Shown here: in pieces, positions 36,101-47,031 of the stretch | How positions within the stretch are numbered: the stretch's first letter is position 1 | How the letters are laid out: each line of letters begins with the position of its first letter | NCBI GenBank assembly: GCA_013398175.1 | Contig: VZRZ01007703.1 | Coordinates: forward strand, 657,069-721,068 | Source: Climacteris rufus | Taxonomy: Eukaryota > Chordata > Aves > Passeriformes > Climacteridae | Length of the DNA stretch: 64,000 nt | Direction of reading: 5' to 3' | Made by a program: the position numbers and the translations under genes | Notes under the pieces: generated by a model | Database searches by the model: none | What the model was told of the DNA's origin: nothing | Seen by the model: the letters and a program-made list of their open reading frames with translations, nothing else

Positions 36101-37595
36101 TTAAGTTAGAGGGAGCTGGAGATGCTTGTGGTTTTTCTGCTGATGGAATTATGAGAACTTTCATCACCTTTCTCCTCTTGGCCCCTCTGAGTGAGCATGG
36201 AGGGGATCATGTTGGCAGACTCCCAGCTGCATCCCAAACTATGCAGCCTGACTATTCTGGGTAACCTCTCCTCTTGAGTCTGGTCCATAGCAGAGCCCCA
36301 AAATTCTCTCTTCCCCCTTCACAGAACAGACATGAAGGTTACTCTTCCCCTGGAGTGAGAGGGCTTAGGTTGAATTTGAAGTTTGCATGAAAGGACAACA
36401 AAATTAGGATATCCATTACAAAGCCTCAGCACAATCTGTGTTAACATGCTGTTCATGCAGAGCTATTGACTTGCTCCTACCGACCCCGTCTGAAGTCACA
36501 GGAATGCAATATGGGGACAAACTGGAAGCAACATGAGAATTTGTAGGGCAGGATTCAGCCAGTCAGAGGGTGTTTCTGGGACAATCTCTGCTCCAGTTCC
36601 TGGGTGTCTGTGAAGGAGTTCACACACGATGTGGCCAGTTCTTTCAGCAGCAGCAACCGCAACAAGGAGACACCCACTAGTTTTAAACAGGCTGCAGGCC
36701 GAGCTGCTCTCCTCAGAGCAAAGGAAAGCAATGCCAGCTGCCTCACAGACCGGCCAGCCTGTCTGAGCCCTCCTCCTACTCTCCAGGGGAAAGACAATTT
36801 CCTAATGTACACAGTGTTTAGTTGACTGGGAGTGTTTGTGTAGCTGAAATGCCTTGTGTGTCATCTACTTCTGCCTTGCTCTTGTGGAGTACTGAACTTC
36901 AGGACTCACGCCTTCTGGCCTTACATATTTTTTATAAGAATACGAGAGAAAAATAGCAAATAATTTCTCGATGTCAAATGTCAAATGCCCCACACTACTA
37001 ATAACACATCCTGCATCTAAAATTAAAAATTGTTTTGTTCTGAAATAGCTTACATTAATTGCTAAAGTATTCTGTGAGTGAAAACTATCAGGTTTCTTCC
37101 CAGACCCTTACTTGCATTTTTTTCTCTTTTTTTTATAACAAGTGCCTGGAATTTAACTCCTCACTCCTTCCCTCATATGGCAGTAGGAAACATTTGACCA
37201 GGGTGCTCCAGCTGTGCAGCTGATGCAGGGAAACCCTATGTCAGAGCTCAACAGGAATCTGCTGCCCACCCACAAACATTGTCTTGCTCTGGAGTTCCCC
37301 ATATCTTATTCCAAGAAGCCAGCCCAGTGTGGCAGTAAAACAAATGGAGCTGTTACAGAAGAGAGGATTGTTTGTGTGCACAGCCTTAACAAGCTCTGCG
37401 TTTTGTTCAGCACTGTGCCTTGCTGCCTGGTGCAAATGACCTTTAACAGAAATATCAGTGCAGACTTCAAAGTCAGATTTAATTGTATTCAGGAGAATAT
37501 GCATTTAGAGTCATTATAACCACTTACATGATTTTTACTTTCTTCTCTAGCATACTCCTTAACCTATTTTTGTTCTTCTTTTTTCTTACTTGTAG
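33117..37595 (+). other. HAS2: HAS2 intron 2
   Basis: A 4,479-base phase 0 intron with a GTAGGT donor and a TTTTCTTACTTGTAG acceptor. I see no exon, RNA gene or clear mobile element inside it. The open frames around 34030-34380 on both strands overlap each other and show no coding signature. Confidence 0.85.
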
Positions 37596-37697
37596 GTCTG
37601 TGATTCAGATACAATGCTTGATCCAGCCTCATCAGTGGAGATGGTAAAGGTTTTAGAAGAAGATCCAATGGTTGGAGGAGTTGGAGGTGATGTGCAG
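37596..37697 (+). CDS. HAS2: Hyaluronan synthase 2, coding exon 3 (residues 210-243)
   Basis: A 102-base exon with phase 0 on both sides, coding VCDSDTMLDPASSVEMVKVL and then the EEDPMVGGVGGDVQ segment. It carries the DSD motif (212-214) of the GT2 domain, which binds the metal-UDP-sugar complex. S221, reported as an O-GlcNAc site that stabilises human HAS2, is present. The exon is bounded by TTGTAG before and GTGAGT after. Its frame runs on into intron 3 if splicing is ignored, so only the 34 codons here are coding. Confidence 0.98.
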
Positions 37698-39781
37698 GTG
37701 AGTACAACAATGTTCAGATTAACAGAGTTTCAGCAACTATTTGCATTGCCGCAGATTTCTCTGCCTGAAACAGAATTGAATATAATATATGTGTATATAC
37801 TGTATGTATATCATATGTGATACCATTATAGATGCTCTTATCATACCTTAACCTTTCTGTCCATTGAATGGTAACTTTTATTCTTGGATGTGAGCACTCT
37901 ATGGTTTTAACACCCATAGCAAGCAAACAAATAATATTCTGCCCCATATATGTGAAAAGAGGGGCACTGGCATTGTCAGGACTGCTGTAGCATCTTTGAG
38001 TCTCTGGGTATAGCTACTTGCTCAAGGTGCCAAAGAAAAGCTGTAGGGGAGCAGGTTACTGAGAACAGGTATGCCCAGCACCTCAAGCACTTCAATTATA
38101 TTGGTAATGGCAGCCAAGATTGTTAGAAATAAAAATAATTTTGAAATGCTGTGCACTGTGCACTCTGTGTGTTTCCCATCTCTGTCAGGCAGGGCAATAG
38201 AAAACTCCCAAGTCAGACCAGCTCCATGTGTTGGGGTTTCCAGCAAACCAAGTTTGGCTGACTACTACAGCAAAAGGCTGCTGGTTCTTTTTGATACAAC
38301 TCCTTCTGCTGCAATTTATAAAGAGAAATGTGTATGAATATTTCAGTTGGCCTTTGGATCAGTCCATATTTGGTTGAGCTTTTTATGTGAGACAGAGGAG
38401 AAAGGGCCATCTAAATGAGCAAGAACTTACTAATGAACACCCCAGGAGTCAGAAGTATTTCAGGCATGTGGCTCACAACACCAGAAATTAGGATTCCCAC
38501 AGAAACCTTAAAAACTTTGGAGCTTTAGACTGACCACAAACCAGGCATACACAGCCTACACATGTGAAAATCCAGGCACGTGTGAGTACAAGTGAAGGGA
38601 GGCAGTACAGGTTCAACTGTGACAGTGAAGGTTCATAAGCATCTGCAGTGGGAAGGACGTGTGTCCTCTGAGAGGAAAGGTGAAAGAATGAAAGCTCTGG
38701 GCTTTTTTTTTTTTCCCCCAGTTCATTTTCCAGTATACAACAAATACATTTGAGGAAGGCTTGAGCCTGTCCCCAAGCCCTTCTGCCTGTAATATGTTCT
38801 GGAATTAGACCTGACTGAAATTAGGGCCATCAGAGCAAAAGACTGTTTTTTTTCTAGTTGCAGGGCAATGCTTTTTAGTTGTAGAAGGCCAAAGATCTCC
38901 CTGAAAATCCCCACACTGAGAAGATACGGGTGCAAAGCTGGCACAGCCACCCTGCCACACACTTCCTTGCCACTTCCTGTGGCACAAGGTGTATGTTGAG
39001 AACCTGGATGTGAAGCCATGGACTTGCACATCTGAATGTGCTCATACATCCACTGAGTGTTCAGACTCTTAGAATATGTCTGTGTTAAGAGTAGGTGTGA
39101 GCTTTGGGTGAGCTTTGGGTTGTGTAGAAGAGAAAGACTGAGACCTTTACATGGGCCTGAGACTCTACTGGAGTATCACCATATGTCTTGGGACAAGGTA
39201 ACAGGCTGGTACTGCAGAGACAGAACAGGTTGTTCCTCAGAGGACCTAATGTTGTCTATGCAGACACAGTCCAGGGTTAAACTACTAGGGATGGCCTTGT
39301 GATACCAAAAATGTAGGGCAAAGACCATGTGCTCAGCTTTTCTCACACTGTGGCACAGCTTTAGGAGGGCTGGAAGGAGTCCTGTGAGTCCCAAAGATGT
39401 GCAAGGGCAGAAGAGCAGCAGGAGGCCGTGGACTCCACCAGCTCCTCTTGGAGTCTGAGTCTAGGAGGTCTTTCACTGGGGGCAAAAGGGAAGGAAGAAT
39501 GAGACAGAAAATAAGGAAATTTCTTTGTGGAGAATAGGAAAGGTTGCAAGGAAAAAGAGAATGTCTTGGTGAAACAGATATTTGAAGGTTTCATCTCATC
39601 CTTCCTGTCAGTGTCCTGGTTGAGTTGTCTGCATAGCTCCTGGGATTGCCATGAGTTGGACACAGGAGTGAGCATGTTTTGGATAATAGTGCTCTATCTC
39701 TGCAAATTCCTTATGGATCCAGTGTGCATATTTTCAGTTTCAAGAGCTCATCTAAAAGGAAAACTTTTTTTTATTTTGCAG
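37698..39781 (+). other. HAS2: HAS2 intron 3
   Basis: A 2,084-base phase 0 intron, GTGAGT to TTTATTTTGCAG. It holds a poly(T) run near 38704-38714 and an 11-bp tandem duplication (GTGAGCTTTGG, 39097-39118). The open frame that enters exon 4 from 39527 is intronic up to 39781. Confidence 0.9.
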
Positions 39782-40714
39782 ATTTTGAACAAATATGATT
39801 CCTGGATCTCCTTTCTGAGCAGTGTGAGATACTGGATGGCATTTAACATCGAAAGAGCCTGTCAGTCCTACTTTGGCTGTGTACAGTGCATCAGTGGACC
39901 TCTGGGAATGTACAGAAACACTTTACTCCATGAATTTCTGGAAGACTGGTACAATCAAGAGTTTATGGGCTCTCAGTGCAGCTTTGGAGATGACAGGCAT
40001 CTAACTAACAGAGTGCTAAGTCTGGGCTATGCAACAAAATACACAGCTAGATCCAAGTGCCTTACGGAAACACCAATTGAGTATCTCAGGTGGCTGAATC
40101 AGCAGACCCGCTGGAGTAAATCCTACTTTAGAGAGTGGCTTTATAATGCAATGTGGTTCCACAAGCACCATTTGTGGATGACCTATGAAGCTGTAATCAC
40201 TGGATTCTTTCCTTTCTTCCTTATTGCCACAGTCATTCAGCTGTTCTACAGGGGAAAAATATGGAACATCCTCCTCTTCCTGTTGACAGTTCAGTTAGTT
40301 GGCCTGATAAAGTCTTCCTTTGCCAGCTTTCTTAGGGGCAACATTGTCATGGTTTTCATGTCACTCTACTCAGTGTTGTATATGTCAAGTTTACTGCCAG
40401 CAAAGATGTTTGCAATTGCCACGATAAACAAAGCAGGGTGGGGCACGTCAGGAAGGAAGACCATTGTAGTTAATTTTATAGGACTCATTCCAGTCTCCAT
40501 TTGGTTTACAATCCTTCTAGGCGGCGTAATTTTCACTATTTACAAGGAATCAAAAAAGCCATTTTCTGAGTCAAAACAGACAGTTCTCATCATTGGCACA
40601 ATACTCTATGCATGTTATTGGGTTATGCTTTTGACTTTGTACATGGTTCTTATCAACAAATGTGGCAGGCGGAAGAAAGAGCAACAACACTACGACATGG
40701 TGCTAGACGTATGA
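39782..40714 (+). CDS. HAS2: Hyaluronan synthase 2, coding exon 4 (residues 244-553, stop)
   Basis: The last exon completes the catalytic domain and the membrane pore. The sequence from ILNKYDSWISFLSS onward is nearly identical to other vertebrate HAS2. Motifs are CISGPLGMYR (279-288), the catalytic-base region GDDRH (312-316) and QQTRW (350-354), typical of processive GT2 polymerases. Hydrophobic segments follow at about 380-398, 404-420, 430-448, 471-496 and 510-534, with WGTSGRK at 463-469. The tail RRKKEQQHYDMVLDV appears to have one more residue than the human tail (RRKKGQQYDMVLDV), giving 553 residues instead of 552. No frameshift or stop is seen, and the gene looks functional. Confidence 0.98.
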   Translation: MLNKYDSWISFLSSVRYWMAFNIERACQSYFGCVQCISGPLGMYRNTLLHEFLEDWYNQEFMGSQCSFGDDRHLTNRVLSLGYATKYTARSKCLTETPIEYLRWLNQQTRWSKSYFREWLYNAMWFHKHHLWMTYEAVITGFFPFFLIATVIQLFYRGKIWNILLFLLTVQLVGLIKSSFASFLRGNIVMVFMSLYSVLYMSSLLPAKMFAIATINKAGWGTSGRKTIVVNFIGLIPVSIWFTILLGGVIFTIYKESKKPFSESKQTVLIIGTILYACYWVMLLTLYMVLINKCGRRKKEQQHYDMVLDV

Positions 40715-42785
40715 TGTTTCCGTGGGAAGTTACCCAGAGTTGTAAAGCAACCCAACGACCTTGTAGTATCTGTGGCATCAGACATATGTTGCCAAGGGAA
40801 ATGGATCACTGCTGCTGGGAATAGGACACTTATATTCCTCTGGGTTCATTTTCATCCTGCCAAAGTAAGAAGAGAAAAAAAAAAAAAAAAAAGGACAAAA
40901 AGAAAAAAAAAAAAATTTTGTTTCCAAGGGGGAAAGACTCAAACCACACAGTTACAACCTGTTCACAAGAAAAGGGGAGAACTTCTATGTTTATGCACTT
41001 TGTGCATACGCCTGACAGTGTTACATTCTATATACCTCACTGGTCATGCTTATGTGTGTGGACAGAAAGAAAGGGAGTTTGGAGAATCAAGAAAAGGACC
41101 GTACAGCCCCTTGCAACCTAATTTATGAACTTCTCTTTTTTTTATAGTTCTGTTTATAGGAAGGGTCTTTTGTTTTAGGCTGCCAAATGTAATGCCAAAG
41201 GTAAATTTTAAGAGGCCATTGGCTGAGCTGTATTTTTATATTATTGTATTATTTGTGTGTGTGTATTTTTAAGCCAACTTTTTTTTAAATCACATATTTT
41301 ATATTTTACTATCTGCCAAAAAAAAAAGCTGCCTCCCCAACATTTTGTTTTTTAGCCTTTTTTTATATATTTGGGGACAAAAAAACATACATTCTCCCTC
41401 CAAATTTCTGCTGAAATTATATTGTTCACAACAGAAAGAATAAAAAGTCTCTCTGCATTTTTGCAACTAATGAATGGTTATTTCTGTGAAAAAGCATTTA
41501 AATGTGCTCTTTTAAGACATTTATTAGGAAAGGCCCTAATGTTTGTTGCCTTCTTCTGTTCAAAACCTATCAGGTTTTGCATACAAGCATATTTGTGCAT
41601 AAAAAAGGCCAAAAGGGTAGATATGTGCAATGTGGGGTTTTTGTTTTGATAACATTGTCAAAGGGATATTTGCTTCTCTGCTGAGAGCTTAATATCCATG
41701 GCATGCACAATAAACCATAAGGCAAGGCAGGCCTCCATGCCACTGGAAAAATCATTGCTATGGAAAGCCTCCTACTGATTTTGTGTAGGCCCTGAGCAGT
41801 CAAAACCTTCTGATCTGGAAAATTATTGGGCACCCAAAACTGCTATTGAATTCACTAATGGTCATAGTTGTTCATAATTTAATAGTACCAAGCAGATAGT
41901 TCAGATTTTTTATTAAAGAAAAACATGGAAGGAAAACCTATCAACACTTTCAAAATGTGTGTGTTGTAATATAAAACTTCTGCAGTGCCCTTCATACAGT
42001 TTACAGAAAATAAAAACATCAGCTGCTCTGGCATCCAGTGTCATACAAACCCCAGTACTGAGCCCAATAACTTGTTTTTGACTAGACCATATCTACCAGA
42101 AAAGAAGCCAACTTTTTTTATCAGAAAACATCAAGCCTTAGCAAATCCATCACTTCCTTGGTGCCTAATAATCAGTCTTGGACGTTTATTTTGGACCATG
42201 GTTTTGAGAAATAATATTCAGGACTAAATTCAGCAGTACTTCACCAGCCAAAGGAATGTGGCATTGAGCCCTGATATACTTTATAAAGAGCAACAGAAAG
42301 ACCAGCTGCCCTTTTTAGATTCTGGTATTAAAAGCACTGTGGTAAAGCAGAAATCAGCATATGATGCTTAAAGAACTTAGAAGCATTTTCAGCTTCTCTT
42401 TTTTATGCAGACATGAATAGATTCTGCTGTAGAATGAACTGCACACACACTACCTTATTTGTCTGATTATCTTGAGGTACATGATTGCTTGAAAGCCATA
42501 CTAATATGTTAATGATTGGAGAGTTGATTCATGTTGATTACAAAATAGAACAGTATTAAAAAAAAAGCAAAAGAAACGGTAAAAACTATGCCTTTTAACT
42601 ATTTATGATGTAACTTAAAGCTTGGGTTAACATTCAAATGTCAAATAAATCTTCTCATTCTATAAAAAGATTGAATTAATTGCCTGTATTTATTCTAGCA
42701 ATTATTCAATGTATTTCCAATATAGGTTGTATAGTATAATTGTTACTTTCATAAATAAAATATTTTTGATAAGATTATGACTAAT
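40715..42785 (+). other. HAS2: HAS2 3' untranslated region
   Basis: About 2 kb of AT-rich sequence from the stop to the last poly(A) signal. It has a long A tract (40875-40915), a TTATTGTATTATTTGTGTGTG stretch in the 41240-41270 area, and scattered ATTTA pentamers (41121, 41496, 41519, 41877, 42601, 42688). Such pentamers are common in short-lived mRNAs, and HAS2 mRNA is known to turn over quickly. AATAAA also occurs at 41439, 41709, 42009 and 42644, so shorter 3' ends are possible. The end point is inferred. Confidence 0.7.
42754..42759 (+). terminator. HAS2: Distal HAS2 poly(A) signal AATAAA
   Basis: A canonical AATAAA in TTCATAAATAAAATATTT. A T/G-rich stretch (GTGGTATTTCTC and CTTGTGCTTTG) follows within 70 bases, as expected downstream of cleavage. 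It is the last strong signal before the sequence changes character. Confidence 0.65.
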
Positions 42786-42789
42786 TAGT

Positions 42790-43027
42790 GGTATTTCTCA
42801 CCAGCACTTGTGCTTTGAATACACAAATATGCACAGTTTGAAGGCTGTTGTTCTCATGTCACCAGCCTGATTTCCAAGTGGGAATTTGCCATGGAGCACC
42901 CATGGAGTGCGGTGCATGCCTGAGGCGGCCGGGGCTGGTCCCTGCTCTGAGAGGCAGCGCAGTGTACAGGCAGCACTCAGGGTCTCTGCCAGCAGGTGCT
43001 AGATCAATTCAGTCAGAACACTTCCTT
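42790..43027. other. Downstream flank of HAS2
   Basis: A short intergenic segment with a small CpG-containing patch at about 42910-42960 (GAGGCGGCCGGGGCTGG). No gene is seen. Confidence 0.5.
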
Positions 43028-43132
43028 CCCTTTTTCCTCAGCTTCCTGATTTATAAAACAGGAATAGCAATCCCACTTCATTTTGGGAAGCACTTTGAAG
43101 TTTATGGCCAAAGTACTTTACATGGGAGCTGA
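43028..43132 (+). mobile_element. MIR/CORE-type SINE relic
   Basis: TTTTTCCTCAGCTTCCTGAT followed by TTATAAAACAGGAATAGCAA matches the MIR 3' half. The next words, GAAGCACTTTGAAG and CCAAAGTACTTTACATGGGA, match the AAGCGCTTTGAGATC...AAGCGCTATATAAG tail found in MIR3-like elements. The paired motifs in the right order make this convincing despite divergence. Confidence 0.65.
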
Positions 43133-46100
43133 TGTTTTCCAGCCCTCCTGTCCACTGGAAATTGCCACCCTTGGCAATTTCGGATAGCTTTGGATGCAGA
43201 GGAGTCCATGGCCTTCTCCTGCCCCTCATTGCTGCTGTTTGTCAAGCCCCCTTTGCCCTGCTACAGTGGAAGTGCAGCTGTGTATTTTCTGTCACTGAGG
43301 GTTATGGGCAGCAGCCACTGCCACAGGGACACAGTGAGCAAAGTGAAATCTCACGCAGCCTTGTCACAGGTCAATTTCTTAGGAGGCAGCTTTTCAGCCC
43401 TCGGTGCTTGTTACCCTAGGTCTGCACACTCTGCTCAGCATTGAGTTCCCCAGTACAAGGACATCACTGATAGATTGCAGCAAGTAAGTCCAGGGGCAGT
43501 GTGATGATTTGGGCTGGACTGGAGGGTGTGAGAGAGCTGGGCTGGAGAAAGGAGGGCTTTGGCAGGAGAACCCTAAGGTCACATCCAGTACCTAGAGGAA
43601 GGTTTTCAAGAAAATGGTTCCAGGCTCTTCACAGTGCTGCTTGGTGTGACAATAAAAGACTCCAAGCTGAAAGGGGAGAGTTTCAAGGTTCGGGGTTTGG
43701 CCTGGGTATGAATAGGGACTTCTTCCCCATGAAGACATCTAAGGTTGCCAGGACAGTGCAGCCTCTCTCCATCCTAGGAGAACTTCGAGACTAGACTAAA
43801 AGTCCTGAGATGCCTGGTCTGACATCAGAGCTGCCCCTACTTTAAGCAACAGTTTGGGGTAGAGTCCTACATGAACTCTCCTGTCATCCTTTCTGAAGCA
43901 GGTGCTGACAGCTCCCACCCGCACGGAAGCTCATTCCATTTCTGTTCCAAACACATCCATCCTGACCCCAGACACAAATATCTCAGCAGCAGCTGGTGCT
44001 GAGTACCCAAAACTTCAGAGCCCTTCCTGGGACTGTGTCAGTCTCCTCACAGTGTTTGCGGCTGCTTAGGAAAAGTTTTCAGTAGAAAATGAGACTATGA
44101 AAAGGTTCTTATTGAAAGTGTTCTCAAACAAATTAAGATTTTCAATAACATTTCCGGGTTTTCACTAATAGCAAATATATTTGTGAGATCTCTGTCAAAA
44201 GAAGACAACATGTTAAAAGAAATATTGCTGCTTTGTTTTGAACCTTTTTAAAAACATAATTTTTTTCAGTCACCTCTGATAGACAGATGGTGCTGAAAAA
44301 ACTCCCACAAACTATGAATTCTACATAAAAGTTTAAAAATAACCGTTCAAAAAAATCCAATGAATTGACAATATCTCAAGTTATAAATCATTTCTGTAGT
44401 AGACTAATTTGGGTTTGAAAGCATCTGCTTGCAGATACCAGGTGTGATGCAAAACCTACAATAATCAGAGGTGCATTAGGGAGGAAGGACCCCTCCTCTT
44501 CTGTCTGCTAATAAGCTTCATGTTGGCCAAGAATCAGGTTTCTTTCATTTGGGAAATGCATGAATATTTAGCAGAACTTTTGTAGGAGGCAGAAAAATTC
44601 CTGTCAGACATTTGCTGCCAAACATGTCCTGATGCACAAGCTGTTGTGAATCTGTTAAAAAATTAGATCTGAATTTTTTCTTAGCAAAAGATGGTGAAAA
44701 GGAGACAAAACCTCTGAACGCTGTTGATAAGATTTGGTATTACTGAGGCGTTTTTGCAAATGCCACTTTTCTCTGGAGCTAACACAATTATTTTAAAAAT
44801 AGTATGACATTTTCCCCAACTTTTACTTAATCTAAGTTTGATGCTTCAGCTTTGTCTCTGTTAGATGTGTGACACAAATTGTTGCTGCTTCTTCCAACTA
44901 CGAAAGAAGCATGTTATACTTTATATAATAGATATTATACTTTCTATAATATTTGTCTCAGCCAATTAAATTGAACTTATTCTCATAGAATAACAGTAAG
45001 ATTTCTATAAGTTATCAGACTGCCTAGAGGAAAATAACCTTGTAGGTACATTTTCACTAAATAAATGAGAGACCCAGGCTATGTTTCTGAGCTTTGGTAC
45101 ATGATAATATTCTGTAATGTTCAAGTGTGAATATAGTCTGTGGCATGTTTTTGCCATAGGCCAGAGAGTGCTGCCCCAGAAAATGCTGGGCTGTCACTAC
45201 CCCACTGAGGAGGACAAGGAAGGTCAGCTCACCCCTTACTGAGAATAAGATCATATGGGATCTTACTCTCTCAAGAGATCCATAGGTGTCACATAGTTCT
45301 GCAGTTTTCACACCTTTCTTTTTTTCCTTTCAATTAAGAAACTCCACACATTTTCTAAGTCCTTTGGTCATGTGCAGGAAGCAAGAAAAAAACACTAAAG
45401 AGGGTCTAGGACCCACTGCATTAATACTTCCATTGCTTATTTTACAGTATCCCTGCTGGGCTGACTTTCTTCTGGTACTTCAAGTTCTTCTGGCTCCAGT
45501 TGAACACAGCCCGTTGAAATTATAGGGTTATCACAGAACCTTCTTTTGTCTGCTTCTCACAAATATCAGTGAGAACAGAAAGCATTAAGAGCTTGCCCAT
45601 GATCAGTGCTGCTTTGTATAACCCAAGGGAGTGAAGTCTGGAATTTGACATTATCAATTACATTATTAGAAATTACAAAACCTACAGAAAGAGCATGGGA
45701 AAGAGTGACAGCTAGCAAGGGAATCACAGGAAATTAGACTTTGTAAGTTCCTCTAACCAGAAAATTATTTCATAGTCTTTATGAATAAAATCAGCACATT
45801 TTTTCTATGTCTTGACCCTACAGCACTTTGGGGACATACTCCTACATAGAACACTGTAGTCATGAGGAAATGAGATGAATGTGGCTAAAAATAGATTAAA
45901 TGGGCAGCTTTCCCTAAATTAATTACAAGATTGTGGCCTGTATCTGCTCCTCAAAATTGCTCTTAAGTTTTCCATACAGATTCTTTTTAGTGAATTTATC
46001 TTATAGGCCAAACCCATCCAGTGAGTTGATGCTGCAGATACCAGTGAATTCTGTCTGCCCTCCTTCTTCATCGCCATCCACAAAAATTGCACAGCACCTT

Positions 46101-46404
46101 GAGATGGTCCTGACTTGGATTCTGCCACCCTCTGATGCCTAGATAACCATGACAGCACTGTGAGATGTATTGGAAGATATCTCAGCATCAAAAGAGAAAG
46201 TCTGTGAAGATCATGTGAGAGGGCTCCTCCTTCACAAAAGGAAACATTTGATAACAGAGATGTAAAAGCAGCATTACACAGGACACAAGATGGCTATTTC
46301 ATGCTTATACTGTAGAAGAATGGACATTGTTCCCTACAAGTGCCTGTTGCTGTTCACTGCCTGTGGAAGGAGGCTCAGTGATCAGCTCAGACCATGGCTC
46401 GTAG
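43133..46404. other. Non-coding intergenic DNA
   Basis: No gene is supported. Around 44914-44951 a 17-bp word (TTATACTTTATATAATA and a one-base variant) occurs twice with a 21-base period. Open frames up to about 97 codons have no recognisable content. Confidence 0.55.
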
Positions 46405-46500
46405 TTAAATTCAGCTCGGAGGGGCCCCAGGAGATCATCTGGTCCAACATTTTGCTCAAAGCAGGGGCAGCTCTGAAATAAAAACAACCCAAGAGAAGAC
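46405..46500 (-). mobile_element. CR1 fragment, antisense (probable)
   Basis: CCAGGAGATCATCTGGTCCA followed by ACATTTTGCTCAAAGCAGGG and CAGCTCTGAAATAA resembles the complement of the CR1 3' region (AGATCATCTAGTCCAACCCC...GCTCAAAGCAGGG). The usual terminal octamers are missing, so it is a partial copy. Confidence 0.65.
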
Positions 46501-46988
46501 TCAATCACCTGGTTAGCACAGCCTTTCCCTAAATGCTGACTTTTGTAGATGCTCAAATTTGGTCAGACAAGTCCTATGCTCTCTCTCTATGCAAGGAACA
46601 CCAGTGTGCTCCAAGGGTGAGCCCAGTACCCCAAACATACATCCCACACTTTGGCAGTGGTGAACCAACACCCCAGTGTTGGAGCAGCTGTAGCCATGCC
46701 ATTTCTCCCAGACATTGATTCAATATTCTTCACAGATCACTTCTTTTTTCAGTTCCCCACCAGACTGGGGTTCATATACATTTATCTATATCTATCTTTC
46801 TTTCTTCCTAGGTCCTAGGACTGTAATAGTCCATTTCTTATAGTGAGACAAAATCCTGGCAGATAGGACAATGCCACGTGTGTTGAACCTGCATGTGTCA
46901 GCATGCATACAGAAATTCTTCTTCCTTGTTATTCTTAGAAACAGCTCTATGTATACTATGTATTCTTGATGGGGATTTTGTTGTTGTT

Positions 46989-47031
46989 GGGGGGGTTTTT
47001 TGGGAGGGGGGGATTTGGGGAGGGGGTTGGG
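46989..47031 (+). other. Putative G-quadruplex motif
   Basis: Five G runs of 7, 3, 7, 4 and 5 bases plus a final GGG are separated by loops of 6, 1, 4, 1 and 2 bases on the + strand. This satisfies the usual G3+N1-7 rule with spare runs. Confidence 0.85.

Noticed and set aside
39527..39781. N-terminal extension of the exon 4 frame
   Set aside because: The frame is open upstream, but a TTTATTTTGCAG acceptor at 39781 and homology starting at ILNKYD show it is intron.
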